A stretch of 64,000 nucleotides of DNA from Siphonodentalium dalli (taxonomy: Eukaryota; Mollusca; Scaphopoda; Gadilida; Siphonodentaliidae), in contig CP136062.1 of NCBI GenBank assembly GCA_032622095.1, positions 143,920,351 to 143,984,350 on the forward strand, written 5' to 3'. The translations under genes and the position numbers were made by a program. The notes under the pieces are model-generated. The model was not told the DNA's origin. It saw only the letters and a program-made list of their open reading frames with translations, and made no database searches. Shown here piece by piece: positions 35,741 through 47,413 of this stretch (position 1 is the first letter of the stretch; the number at the start of each line of letters is the position of its first letter).

Positions 35741-37740
35741 AGTTTTATTGTTAATAATTTATGTGCTAGATGTCAGTTATAAATATAATAAAGCGTTGTT
35801 GGAATAAGGCAGATTCTATGGGTAATTTGTTTTGAATTAATGAAATCAGTGAAAACTGGAATCCTGTACACTGAATAACATCCCCTTTATCTCTATATAG
35901 GTACTATACACATTTGTTAGTGGGGAGTAGAATCGGCACTTATTCGAATTGAATCATGTGAAAGAGGAGTAACACGATGAATTATGTGTCATATTCAAGT
36001 TGCTACAGCAGATAACATGTCGGTGTTGCCTTTTTGCGAAATGTACGATTTGCTATTTTTGGGGTAAAATGGGATTTTTTGTAAATAAACACGATGAAAT
36101 CTGGATTTAGTAAAATTTCAACGCTGTTTGCATCATTTTGACTATCGCTATTCATTGATCTGCTTACAGCTATATCAAAATGACTGTGGTGATTCAGCTG
36201 ATAACATGCCAATGTTGCCTGTTCGTGTGTGTTATAAGACTGCTTATTTTTGGGGTAAAATAGTTTTTTCTTTAACCAAAACAGTGAAAAATGGAATCTA
36301 GCCGGCTGAATAATATTTACATATATTCTGGAATGGGAACGCAACTGGACATAACAAGGGTAGGCATGTTTACATTTTGTGATATAATTTTGGTTTATGT
36401 CAATGGTTATGTACATCTATGGTTCGTTTTGAGGTAAAGATCTCTTTGTAAAAAAATTAGAGAATTCTGGGATCCATCACAACATAATAATCGTTATTAA
36501 TTCATGTCATTTTATAACAATTCACCGCTTCATGTCGTTACTATTTAAGTGTTCGATGTAATTAATAACCATAACAAGGTGCCGCTGGGCTAATTCTGTT
36601 TATATGGTTACCAGGGTAATTTTTGCTATTAAAAATCAGTGAAAACTGGAATTCAGCCATCAGAACAACACCCCCTCCCTTATTTCTATATAATAACTGA
36701 CACTATAATAGAATCTGGCCTTACTTAAAATGATATGTAGAAACTGGTTGGAGACAAGTTGATTCACTGTCGCCATTCCTGTTTTCAATGTATCTAAACG
36801 ATTTAGAATCATTTCTCGACAATTAAGCCATCAAAGACAATGTTTTTAAGTGACGGGTTTTAAAATAGACTTAGACACTACATGTACATTAACATAAACA
36901 TAATGTGTGTTATCGGAATCGCGATGATACGATTATTCTTGCAGAAAGTACCACAAAAGTATGCATTGTGGATTGAATCATCAATTTGTCTTACCTTTGA
37001 ATCCTAACTTTTCACCTTGCCTTATTGAAGAGGCTTTACAGATGATGTAGACACTGTCCCAGAGGCAAGCAGAAGAACTGCCCAATAAAACGTTCCATTT
37101 CTCAAGGTTATGCTCGGACAGATTGCCAACTTTTGCCCTGTTTGTACCATAGTCGAATGTCGGGGTTAATATTTGCCTGAAAGTCTGTATAGAGTAGGCT
37201 AATAGAACCAATTACCAACTGATCAATAAGTGTGTGGGGCCATTGCTTTACTGGTTCAGAAGTATAGCGAATCATATGTTTGGAAACAGATCAATGTCAC
37301 ATGGAAGAAGTCCTACTGGCCTGGAAATATATCGTATCACGGGGAGGCGACCAGTCATGTGACTTGGGGAGAAGCTTGGGAATAAAATAGTATGTTTGCT
37401 TTCGGTCGTGGCTTTTCGATTGTAATTCTCTAAGTGACCGATTGGCCCCGCGACAGACTTCAGGCATATTCTCAACTGCTAGCCTTGTAAAAGCTGTTGT
37501 GGTAAAAATATATCCATGCATTATTTGATGTTACAATAAAAGATTGTGTATCTACAAAACTGTGTCTGGACCTGTTACCCAACGTGGAGAGACGATCTAC
37601 GGCCGATTATAGGACATGTTATCTCACAGAATACCATCATTATAACTGTTTTAGTCACTATGCCATATCACGGTGTTGTTCGTTTTACAGGAATTATCTA
37701 TTTGTAGCAAGAAGGACCAAAGAAAAAGCTTAACAGATCA
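35741..37740. repeat. Diverged tandem copies of the left-arm sequence, then unrecognised DNA
   Basis: About 35820-36600 repeats the themes of the left arm ('tttttggggtaaaat', 'cagtgaaaaatggaatc', 'gagaattctgg(g/a)atccatc'). It forms about two further diverged units of roughly 700-770 bp. The minus-strand 137-codon frame at 36003-36416 shows the same repetition and is not a gene. From about 36720 to 37740 I recognise nothing. Confidence 0.55.
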
Positions 37741-37750
37741 TATACATCAA

Positions 37751-37887
37751 CCATAAAAAAACCACGGTCTGTCTCAATTGATGTCGCGTTCAATTAACCA
37801 AATGTGTTATATATCTAGAGTTCATATTCCCACCATCCAAAACCACGATCTGTCTCAATTGATGTCGCGTTCAATTAACCAAATGTG
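37751..37887. repeat. 82-bp tandem duplication, interrupted by a MITE
   Basis: 'ccacg(g/a)tctgtctcaattg...aattaaccaaatgtg' occurs at 37751-37806 and 37833-37887. The text that follows the first copy ('ttatatatctagagttca', 37807) reappears only after the MITE, at 38351, so the MITE inserted into the second unit. Confidence 0.8.
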
Positions 37888-38342
37888 ACCCGCCATATCA
37901 AATCCAGTCGTAAGTTGGGATTTTTTTACCCTGTGCCAATGCATTCTCTTATATATGCGAGTCGACCATCGGTCGCCTCGCATATATAAGAGAATGCATT
38001 GGCCTAACAATTTTTTATATTTTTTTTAAAATAAATGTTTCTTACAATTTTTAGGACATAAAATAAAAAAAAAACATCCATTACCCTGCAGGGAGCCCCA
38101 CACATATATAGAAGCATATAGAAGAGTGTCGTCTGCTCATGTTTGTCTGGGGCTCTGTATGGGTGAAATTATAAAATTGTTAAAGAATACAAGAACAAAT
38201 TATTAAAATTGTAAAAAATTGTTAGGCCAATGCATTCTCTTATATATGCGAGGCGACCTATGGTCGACTCGCATATATAAGAGAATGCATTGGCACAGGG
38301 TAAGAAATCCCGACTTCCGACTGGATTTGATATGGCGGGTCA
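37888..38342. mobile_element. MITE with long TIRs, each containing its own palindrome
   Basis: The ends ACCCGCCATATCAAATCC... and their inverse enclose 455 bp, flanked by CAAATGTG (37880-37887) and CAAATATG (38343-38350), an 8-bp target duplication with one mismatch. TIRs are about 115 bp. Inside each TIR is a 67-bp palindrome (37936-38002 and 38227-38293) made of 'ccaatgcattctcttatata' arms around a 15-base loop. The 8-bp duplication suggests a hAT-type origin. The centre is A/T-rich with no ORF. Confidence 0.75.
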
Positions 38343-39025
38343 CAAATATGTTATATATCTAGAGTTCATATTCCCACGAACTCAATATTGTAGAAGTTAG
38401 TGCCTTATAGAAGTGTCATAATCAATTATAGGTAAGCATCACAGATTTTGTAAATATCATTCTGCTTCCCTCTCTGGAGTTCAGCTATATTAAAATATCA
38501 GAACACACACAACAAACATCTTACATCAATGGTCATATACATGGTGTCCGGAGTATAGGACTGGAGCTACAGCTATGTCCAAATATATGGACAAGCTGAG
38601 GGCCACAGAGCCACTGAAGGATCCTGAAGTTAACAGGCAATGTTGCTTATCACTGACGAAGATGGAATCAGCAATGGACAATCTTATGGAACGATATTAA
38701 GATTTCTTCTATTAATCTATGTTCATCCTTAATAATTACTTTTCTGGGACCTATACTGATAGGATGAAAAGCTGAGAAATTGAACATAACATGATAATTA
38801 TTACAAAACAAGTATTCATCTTTGTGAGGATTTGATTTCGGGATTACCATTTCTGCCACAGTGGCGTCTAAGTAATGCGCTCCATTGCCCCCTCCCCTCC
38901 AAACGTGCACTTCCGTTATGCGACGTCCCTATATATATATATATGTGTGTGCCTGCTTTACATGATGGTTGTATATATACCCCAACCTTTTTGGATGGGG
39001 GTAAAATGAGTCTCATGTATACTGC
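38343..39025. other. Unrecognised sequence
   Basis: Open frames at 38668-38910 and 38816-39193 (minus) are without domains. No other feature is seen. Confidence 0.4.
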
Positions 39026-39033
39026 CATGAAGT

Positions 39034-40086
39034 CAGAGACGTGGCGACAGGAGGGTTTGGGGGGGGGGGGTGTCCCACCCCAACTTTGGTCATAATTTTC
39101 AACAGTTGGAAATTTCATACCTGACACAACATTAGTTGGAAATTTCACACCAACAATAGGTTGAAAATGTTCTTGTAGTTGATTTTCAATCAATATATTG
39201 GGGGAATTTATTGTTTTTGGACCAATATTTACATATTTTCCTTCTTTTGGTAAAAATGTTGGACTGAAATGGCCATCAGTTAGAAATTTTCCTTAGGAGT
39301 GTCAGGTTGGAAATTTCCAACACTTGGAAAGCTTGTGTCCTGGTCCCTCCCCCATGGCCAGTCAAAAACTTCATCAGTTGGAAATTTTCCAACCTAAGTC
39401 GGGGTGTCAGGTTTGAAATGTCCAACTCTATGAATGCTTGAGGCTAGTCTAGATGCTAGGATTTTGCGATTTTCTTGTTCAGATTTCAAAATTTTCGCAC
39501 ACCGGGCCGAACCATGGTCCGCCCAGTGTGTCCTGGTCCCTCCCCGTGGCCAATAAAAAAAATGCTAATGAGTTTAAGAAAACAATATTGTACTACATTT
39601 GGTTAAAATTGTTGACTGAAATGAATGAAATTACCAACACTATAGGGAAGCTTGAGGGCAGTCTAGATGCTAGGATTTTGCGATTTTCTTGTTTAGTTTT
39701 CAAACTTTTCTCACACCGGGCCGAACAACCATGGGCGGTCGGGTGTGTCCTGGTCTATTGCGCGTAGTCGTGTGCATTTGTCTGGAGTTAGACCACTAAA
39801 TTTTAGGATTTGTGCAATTTTCAGGTTCAAAATATATTAATATTATCATACCGGGTAGCTACAACCATGGTTTATAAATAGGCTATTAGGCATGTGAACA
39901 CTTAGGTGCAATGAGGGAATGAAATTATGAAAACCTTTGGTCTGATTCAAGGGGTGTTTATTTGATTCAGGGGGGGGGGGTGCAAATGGAATTATGAATT
40001 ATGCAAAATCTTGTCTCTGGTCTGATTCAAGGGGGGGGGGTGCAGTTGGAATTATCCCCAACGGAGACCCTCTAGCCACGTCCCTG
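39034..40086. mobile_element. Left copy within the composite hAT-like element
   Basis: A 1053-bp non-coding copy with TIR-like termini CAGAGACGTGGC / CCACGTCCCTG. It contains several short 'ttggaaattt(t)ccaac' palindromes and the duplicated block 'gctaggattttgcgattttc' (39459 and 39670). It shares interior order with 42001-43502 and, inverted, with the MITE at 27850-28555. Confidence 0.75.
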
Positions 40087-42000
40087 TTTATTTGATAGGA
40101 ATTTATATTTATATATATCGTTGTGAACTCCAAAATATATTTAATAGATTAGATAGCGAAATATATTTAATCGATTAGAGATAACGAAATATAATATATA
40201 ATGTGTGGTGTAGGAGAGGAGAGGACTGAAGCCCTTTCAAATCTTCATCCCCAAACTCTAAAACTGCGTGGGTGGGCTTCAGAGAGTTTTGGCTCAGAGG
40301 CACGTTAAAAGCTCTGCTAAAATAAAAACTCCGTTATTTCGTCAATAATCCTAATCTCGCGTGGCTTGTATTATTGCGATTTAATACCAATCTCTATCTA
40401 ATCGTGAGCCCAGATTAAGTATCTTTCGCTATCTAATCGTGTGCGTATTGGTTGCAATTATAGACTGGTGTCCAAAACGTACGAATTGCGGTTTTAATGT
40501 TTCCAATCGCTCAGGGCCCGTTTATACGCGAATGCATTGGCACAGGATATTTAATGCTGCACCAGCGCAGCTATCGCCATGAAATGGTTAAGGTTTTCTG
40601 ATCTAAAAACAAACTTCATCGCCGAAGGTTACAATAAAGCTTCGATAACGAAGTGACGAACTCCTGATTGTTGAACATTCCATGAGCGCTCCATGCATAC
40701 CAAATTCATCATGAATAGATATTTAAAAATGTATATATAGTGATGTCGCACAACAGAAATAACTCGAGCATTATATGGCAATTTTAGGACGAATGAATAG
40801 ATGTCGTGTTAATTAGATGGATACAGGCAGGAGTTCTGATTCAGCAACCAGATTGAATTTATTTGAATCACCGCTGCAAGATGCCACGCCTCCCTTAAAT
40901 TGAATTAACTGCCTGCTACAGTGAATAAATGGTACGTGACGCGATGCCGTTTCATTCTAAAGTATCTTATATAGGTCTATTATAGATGTAGTGAACATTT
41001 GGGACAGGTCCATTTCACATAATGGACTACAACAGTAGTGATGGTTTCGGTTCACATTTCACAGCAAAACCAGGTTATATATACATTTGTACATGTGCAT
41101 GTTTTTTAAAACACAGTTTGTTCTACTTTGCAAATTGTTTTCGAATGGGTAGAATAAGATTCCAGTATCATTCCACGACAGTAGCGCCAATCAGAACTCA
41201 TGAGGAGCCCAATTACAAGGTAAAAGTGTCCAATCGAAGCGATCAACGTAGCACGTTGTGACGTAATTTGGGGGAATCCTGCATGATTCTAGGCAATGAC
41301 ATTTCTATGTGACTATACACTCGAATCAATATTCCAGGATGAAGACACAAAACTGGACAAATGTATGCAATACCATTCTACAGACTTTATATTCTCAAAT
41401 TCGCAGAAAGTTGTGGCACTAAAATTATAACAAAAATCTTTAAAATCAAAATTACGTTTTCACACTTGAAATGTGATTTTTTTTCCTTATATGGCCGTAT
41501 ATATATATGTACACGTACCTGATATGGGGCGTTCCTGGAATGTTGAACAATCAGGAATTCATCACTTCGTTATCGAAATTTTACTGAAATCTTCGGTGAT
41601 GAAGTGTGTTTTTATATCAGAAAGCCTAAACCCTCTGATGACGTGAGCTGCACTGGTGCTGAATTGCAGATCATGTGTCAGTGCATTTTCTTATATATGC
41701 GAGTCTCCCATATGGAGCCTCGCATATATATTAAAGATAATGAACTGGCTTACATAGTCAAGGTTTAGGAGACTTGGATATATAAGAGAATGCATTGGCA
41801 CAGTGTTTTCACAAATTTTCACGAAGCTCCAGTCATGGAAGGGTTAATAATCAGAGAAGCCCCACTCCCCTGACGTTCAGCTGTTAATGATTATGATATG
41901 CACGAGGATATGGTCACGCGATATTTATGATTTATGTGAACCGACCGGAGGTTGACTTGTTCAACGTGTCACTGTATAGTATGACTGTATGGGAAGCTAA
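40087..42000. repeat. Interior of the composite: inverted-repeat segment
   Basis: About 40510-40690 ('gcattggcacagga', 'tcgataacgaagtgacgaa', 'gattgttgaacattcca') is inverted at about 41528-41690 ('tggaatgttgaacaatc', 'tcacttcgttatcgaa', 'tgtcagtgcat'). A palindrome 'tatatatgcgag...ctcgcatatata' lies at 41692-41730, and another 'gagaatgcattggcac' at about 41789. Both are of the same family as the palindromes at 37936 and 38227. About 40200-40260 is the dispersed repeat also seen at 9620. The plus-strand frame 41022-41261 is not convincing. Confidence 0.55.
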
Positions 42001-43502
42001 CAGAGACGTGGCGATAGGGGGGGGGGGGTATCACCTACCAACTTTGGTCAAAATTTTCAACAGTTGGAAATTTCATATACCTGACACAACATTAGTTGGA
42101 AATTTCACACCAACAATAGGTTGAAAATGTGCTTGTAGTTGGACTGAAATGGCCATCAGACAGGGGGGGGGGTGAAAAAAAAAATTCCGGCACGTATGCC
42201 GGGGTGGGTGGGTGGTCAAAGCCAGCAACAAGCAATTTTTTCCGCAACTAAAATTTCCTGCTTGTTTTTTAGTGTTTTGGCAATGAGTTGGGCTTCAAAA
42301 CCACTTTGAATGAGAGAAATAATGTAATTCTAACTGGTAAACTGACTGCAGGCAGTTATCGTGTTGTATTTTGTTGCAAATTTTGAAATCCAAGATGGCC
42401 GCTGGCAGCCATGTTTTTTTGGCCGAATGACCTCAAAATGACTCATTCCTATTTACATGTCCATGTTAACATCCATGATAAATAGTATGCACAGAAATTC
42501 ATATACACCTGTTTACAGTGAATTTCCCCCCGCAAATCTATGTTTTAGTGTTAAAAGGGGGGTGGGTGTCAAAAAATGGTCGGAAAAAACTGTCGAAAAC
42601 GGAAAAAAATTTGGCGGTGGGGGTGGGTGGGTACAAAAAATGATCGAAAGGGAAAAAATGCCATACGTGCCTGAACAAATTTTCCGACCCCCCCCCTGCA
42701 TCAGATAGAAATTTTCCAACCTTATAGGGGGTGTCAGGTTGGAAATTTCCAACACATTGAAAGCTTGTGTCCTGGTCCCTACACCGTGCCTAGTTAAAAA
42801 CTTCTAGTTAATTTAAGAAAACAATATTGTCCTACATTTGGTCAAAATTGTCACTGGAATTGTCATCAGTTGGAAATTTTCTAACTTAAGTGAGTTGAAA
42901 TTTCCAACTCTATGAATGCTTGAGGCTAGTGTAGATGCTATAGGATTTTGCGATTTTCTTGTTCAGATTTCAAAATTTTCTCACACCGGGCCGAACCATG
43001 GTCGGCCCGGTGTGTCCTGGTCCCTCCCCGTGGCCAATACAAAACTGCTAATGAGTTTCTAGATGCTAGGATTTTGCGATTTTCTTGTTTAGTTTTCAAA
43101 ATTTTCTCACACCGGGCCGAAAAACCATGGTCGGCCCGGTGTGTCCTGGTCTATTGCCCATAGTCGTGTGCATTTGTCTGGAGTTAGACCACTAGATGTT
43201 AGGATTTTTTGCAATTTTCAGGTTCAAAATATATGAATATTATCATACCGGGTAGATAGAACCATGGTTTATAAATAGGCTATTAGGCCTGTGAATACTT
43301 AGGTGCAAGGAGGGAGGGAATGAAATTATGTAAAACCTTTGGTCTGATTCAAGGGGTGTTATGGTTTGATTCAAGTGTGGGGGTGTGCAAATGGAATTAT
43401 GCAAAACCTTGTGTGCTCTGATTCAAGGGGGGGGGGTGCAGTTGGAATTATCAAGCAAGGTTGACACCCCCCCCGAACGGAGACCCTCTAGCCACGTCCC
43501 TG
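42001..43502. mobile_element. Right copy within the composite hAT-like element
   Basis: A 1502-bp copy whose extra length comes mainly from a nested MITE (42161-42698). Removing that, its order matches the left copy from 'caactttggtcaaaattttc' to 'gagaccctctagccacgtcc'. The right end is the outer end with the CATGAAGT duplication. Confidence 0.75.
42161..42698. mobile_element. Nested hAT-like MITE
   Basis: The ends CAGGGGGGGGGGTG... and ...ACCCCCCCCCTG enclose 538 bp, flanked by CATCAGA on both sides (42154-42160, 42699-42705). The imperfect TIRs extend about 40 bp and include 'GGCACGTATG' on the left and 'CATACGTGCC' on the right. The host sequence across the site ('ggccatcag...attttcc') is intact in the left composite copy near 39270, which supports a precise insertion. 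The frame 42457-42708 inside it is G-rich repeat text. Confidence 0.75.
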
Positions 43503-44139
43503 CATGAAGTAACGCAGACGCGTATATAGATAAGGCACACAAGGGTATAGTTCTGTTATGGCGTGGCAGGAAGCAAGCATGTTATGTACAGGCCCCTGTA
43601 TTTCTGCCATTTGCAAAAAAATACATGCATTTTGTTCTTCAATTACTTGATTTTGGTTAATGGAACGCAGCATCAATTGAGACAGATCGTGGTTTTTTAT
43701 ACTTGATATCGGTGATCTGTTAAATCATTCAGTGCCGGCGACGACATATCTCGTCGCCCGAAAAAACGCCATCTGTGTGCCGGCGACGAGATAACTCGTC
43801 GCCCAACACCATTTTTATAACATGCTGCCTACTGAGCGAAACTCACAATTTGAAACATGAATGATTTGAAACATGCATACTACAAGTCACATTGTGGAAG
43901 ACACCTCAGTTTAATTTTTCAAATGGGGGGGGGGGTGGTCTCTATATACGCGCATGCGCAGATTCAACTTGTACATCATGATATCGCCGTCCAAAGGACG
44001 CATCAGGCAGCTCCGCATGTTGAGGACTTTAGGAGATACAACAGTCCGAATATAAGTGGTGAAAATTGATGTTCTCTGTGGGCGTGACTAAGTTTATTAT
44101 ACGGCATATGTCTTTGATGGCATAATTGTCTAGAAAAGA
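43503..44139. repeat. Flank of composite with tandem 'gccggcgacgag' palindromes
   Basis: Two units 'gtgccggcgacga(c/g)atat(a)ctcgtcgccc' lie at about 43731-43762 and 43777-43805. Each is a GGCGACGAG/CTCGTCGCC palindrome. About 43650-43692 is the inverse of the 82-bp repeat unit at 37755. Confidence 0.7.
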
Positions 44140-44723
44140 TTTTAAACTTTTATAAAATGGCACGAATTAACGTTGCATATCATGTTGTGATGGATTCCAG
44201 AATTATCTCATTTTTCACCAAAAAAGCGATTTTACCCCAAAAATGAAACATTGAGATACTCCAAAATACGCTTTCAAAATGTGAGCATATCCCTCATCTA
44301 TTGTTTAGTTATATTCCCGTCCAAAACTAGATGTAGATGTTACTTAGGCAGTTGGATTCCATTTTTCACTGGTTTGATTCACGAAAAAGCCTATTTTATC
44401 AAACATAAAATGATAATGTACACTATTACATGAAAAGGTAACATCGGCATGTTAACCGCCGTATCAATACGGATATTTTGATATATAATTCAGTTTATTA
44501 CTCTTCCACATATATGACTGGAAGACCACTTTATTGACTTTCTGATGTGAACATATTACATTTTGGCAGCCATTTTGAAAACGGTTGCCATGGAGACGGG
44601 AGAACTATATGACGAAGTCTACCCAAATTTTGTTGGAAGCCCTTGACCCAAGGTACATAACTTATATAGAGTCTGCTCTAGAGCAAGAAAATCCTACGGG
44701 GCTATAGGCTAGGGCCAGTATTA

Positions 44724-45322
44724 GGACGGAGCAGGTGAAAAAAAAATATTTTTTTGACCATTTTGGTGTTTTTGACCTGCAAATTTCAGTATAATCAGTA
44801 AAACCAATAAAATAAGACAAATTTTGAATAAAATATACTTGAATTTCAGATAGTTATGCTATCTGTGTTGCTTAACATTTATTATGTGCAAAAAGTTATA
44901 TAAATGCATTCCGGTTCCGGTGCGTTTTGTGATTCGATGAAAATCTCCCCCGTTCCTAGGAACGCCAACGCGTTTTGCATCCGTTATTTAGTATGCGTTC
45001 GTACGCATAGGTGGCCGTTTAGCAACGCCGATGGCAATAAAGAGCGTTACTCGGTTAACAACGCTAAATTTGGTCAATATAAAGAGTGCGACTGCCTTAA
45101 CCCCCCCCCCCCGCAGTGCCGAGGACGGTGATTTTTATGATTTGGAGTGGAGAATGGGTGATCAGAGCGTCTCCAAAACGCCGCGACGACGATTCCCGTG
45201 GGATTTTACCATTAGATGGGAAGTTTGAGCTCATTCGAGCCAGCCGTTTTCGATTCTATAGAGGACAAATATACACATATATTTACACATATATTTACGT
45301 AGTTCTCAAAATATATATAGTA
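44724..45322 (-). mobile_element. Helitron array unit 1 (most distal copy)
   Basis: The 5' end at 45322 begins TACTATATA, without TC. The body includes 'ccgttcctaggaacg' and 'gcgttttgcatccgt'. The CTRR 3' end is not recognisable; the copy loses similarity at about 44885, leaving AT-rich sequence to 44724. Confidence 0.6.
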
Positions 45323-46081
45323 CTAGCAGGTTAGCCCGCCACTGACGGCGTTCGTCAGAAACATGACAATTTTTAATTTTTTTAATTTATTTTTAATTAA
45401 TTTTTTAATTAATTTTTTAATTTAATTTTTTTTTTTTCAATGAGTTAATATTAATGTTTTGTTTATAACAATTTTACCCGATTAAGGTGAAGAAGACATA
45501 AGAATCACACAAAGAGGTATGATTTAAGGTACATCGGGCGGAAAAACTGACCCGATGAAAATTTCCCCGTGCCTAGGAACGACAGACATAAGAATCACAC
45601 AACACGCATTTTTTGTTTTCACACACACACGCAGTACCCGTCCCTAAAAGAGGTATGATTGAAAATTTCCCCCGTTCCTAGGAACGACAGACATAAGAAT
45701 CACACAACACGTTAATTCTGCCTTTTTAATCGAGATAAATTCATTTCGCGTTTTGCATCCGTAGTTTCGTATCAATGGGTAACCGTTTAGCAACGTCGAT
45801 GGCAATAAAGAGCGTTAGTCGGTTAACAACTCCAAATATGGTCAATATAAAGATCGTTGATGCCTTAACCCACGAAGTGCCGTTTGCGGTGATTTTTATG
45901 ATTGGTAGTGGAGAATGAGTGCTCAGAGCTTGTCCAAAACGCGACGTCGCCGATCCCCGTGTGTTTTTACCCTTATACACGAAATTTGTGCACGATCCGC
46001 GCAGCCGTTTTCGATTCTATGAAGTACCCACATATATATATATACACACATATATACGGAAGTCTCAAAATATATAGTAGA
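45323..46081 (-). mobile_element. Helitron array unit 2 (759 bp)
   Basis: It runs from TC at 46081-46080 to CTAG at 45326-45323. The 3' hairpin reads CCGTC-AGT-GGCGG, where a G-T wobble keeps the stem paired. Interior tandem text 'cctaggaacgacagacataa' appears twice (about 45572 and 45674). Confidence 0.72.
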
Positions 46082-47413
46082 CTAGCAGGTTAGCCCGCCA
46101 CTGGCGGCGTTGGTCCGAAACATGACATTTTTTTCGCTTTTCAATGAGTTAATCGTGCCTTTTTAAGAGAAATTATTGTACCCTCCCTAAAAGAGGTATG
46201 ATTTAAGGTACATCGGGCGGAAAAAACTGACCCGATGATGTCGTTGTTGTTGGCATTCAGGGCTTCGTGTCGTTGTTGTTGGCATCACTGCTCGGGGCTA
46301 CCCGAAAAATCTCACATTGCCTTATAGGTAAAATAGGATTGCGTGTATTTAGTAAATTTATCTAATTATTTTCTCGCCAACAATGTCGTTGTTGTTGATA
46401 TTTACGGCTTGGGGGCTATTTTCTCGCCAACAATGTCGTTGGCCTTCACGGTTTGGGGCAGTGGAAGTCCCGTCAGATTCGGGAGGTATCGCAGTGCCTC
46501 GGATTCACTTAAAAAACTGACCGATGATGTCGTTGTTGTTGGCATTCAGGGCTTCGGGTCGTTGTTGTTGGCATCACGGCTCGGGGCTACCCGAAAAATC
46601 TCACATTGCCGTATAGGGAAAATAGGATTGTGGGTATTTAGTAATTTTAACTAATTATTTTCTTGCCAACAATGTCGTTGTTGTTGATATTTACGGCTTG
46701 GGGCTATTTTCTCGCCAACAATGTCGTTGGCGTTCACGGTTTGGGGCAGTGGAAGTGCCGTCAGATTCGGGACGTATCGCAGTGCCTCGGAATAACTTAA
46801 AAAACTGACCCGATGATGTCGTTGTTGTTTGCATTCAGGGCTTCGGGTCGTTGTTGTTGGCATCACGGCTCGGGGCTACCCGAAAAATCTCACATTGCCG
46901 TATAGGGAAAAGAGGATTGCGGGTATTTAGTAATTTTAACTAATTATTTTTTCGCCAACAATGTCGTTGTTGTTGTTATTTACGGCTTGGGGGCTATTTT
47001 CTCGCCAACAATGTCGTTGGCGTTCACGGTTTGGGGCAGTGGAGGTCCCGTCAGATTCGGGACGTATCGCAGTGCCTCGGATTCATGATGATGAGTGAGT
47101 GGTTCGGGGGGCTAGCCCGGGATTCTCGAAAGGGCCGAGGGGCACCTTTCCTTAATCCCTCGGATTCACTTAAATTTCAGCAGCCATATAGCTGCGTCAG
47201 TTAGCAGGACTTGTGGTGTGTAAGTTTATACTTTAAGGGTGAAGGAGTGGTCAGAGCTTGTCCAAAATGCGACGTCGGCGATCCCCGTGGGTTTTTACAC
47301 TTATATACGAAATTTGAGCTCAATCTGTCCACGCGTTTTCGATTCTATGAAGTACCCACACATATACACACACACACACATATATATATACGGAAGTCTC
47401 AAAATATATAGTA
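46082..47413 (-). mobile_element. Helitron array unit 3 (1332 bp) with internal 289-bp tandem repeats
   Basis: The 5' end at 47413 lacks TC (TACTATATA). The 3' CTAG is at 46085-46082. Three direct units starting 'gatgatgtcgttgttgttgg' at 46234, 46523 and 46812 include 'ctacccgaaaaatctcacat', 'ctcgccaacaatgtcgttg' and 'cagattcggga(c/g)gtatcgc'. Frames such as 46343-46654 are products of these repeats. Confidence 0.72.

Larger units (their letters stand above)
39034..43502. mobile_element. Composite hAT-like element with perfect 8-bp target duplication
   Basis: The left end CAGAGACGTGGCGACAG and the right end CTAGCCACGTCCCTG (inverse CAGGGACGTGGC) bound 4469 bp. The flanks are CATGAAGT at 39026-39033 and CATGAAGT at 43503-43510, identical. 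Inside are two direct copies of one element, 39034-40086 and 42001-43502, each with its own CAGAGACGTGGC start and CCACGTCCCTG end. The inner ends are not flanked by matching 8-mers (TTTATTTG after the first, GAAGCTAA before the second). The unit that moved therefore appears to be the whole two-copy composite. Shared interior text includes 'cacaccgggccgaa' and 'ggtgtgtcctggtc' palindromes and G-runs. No transposase was found. Confidence 0.75.
35150..44723. mobile_element. 9.6-kb structure bounded by about 590-bp inverted arms
   Basis: The left end 'taatactggccctagcctat' (35150) is the exact inverse of 'ataggctagggccagtatta' ending at 44723. Similarity continues inward to about 35740 and 44140, through 'gggtcaagggcttcca', 'tggcaaccgtttt', 'gatacggcggttaac' and 'tccatcacaacatgatatgc'. 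A second inverted block pairs 37755-37800 with about 43650-43692. The outer flanks both read 'gga', and TA lies at each boundary, so a TA (or short) target site is possible but unproven. It encloses MITEs and the composite hAT-like element. No transposase ORF is visible. Confidence 0.6.

Noticed and set aside
36003-36416. 137-codon minus-strand frame with internal repetition
   Set aside because: The repetition is that of the diverged tandem DNA units of the inverted-repeat arm.
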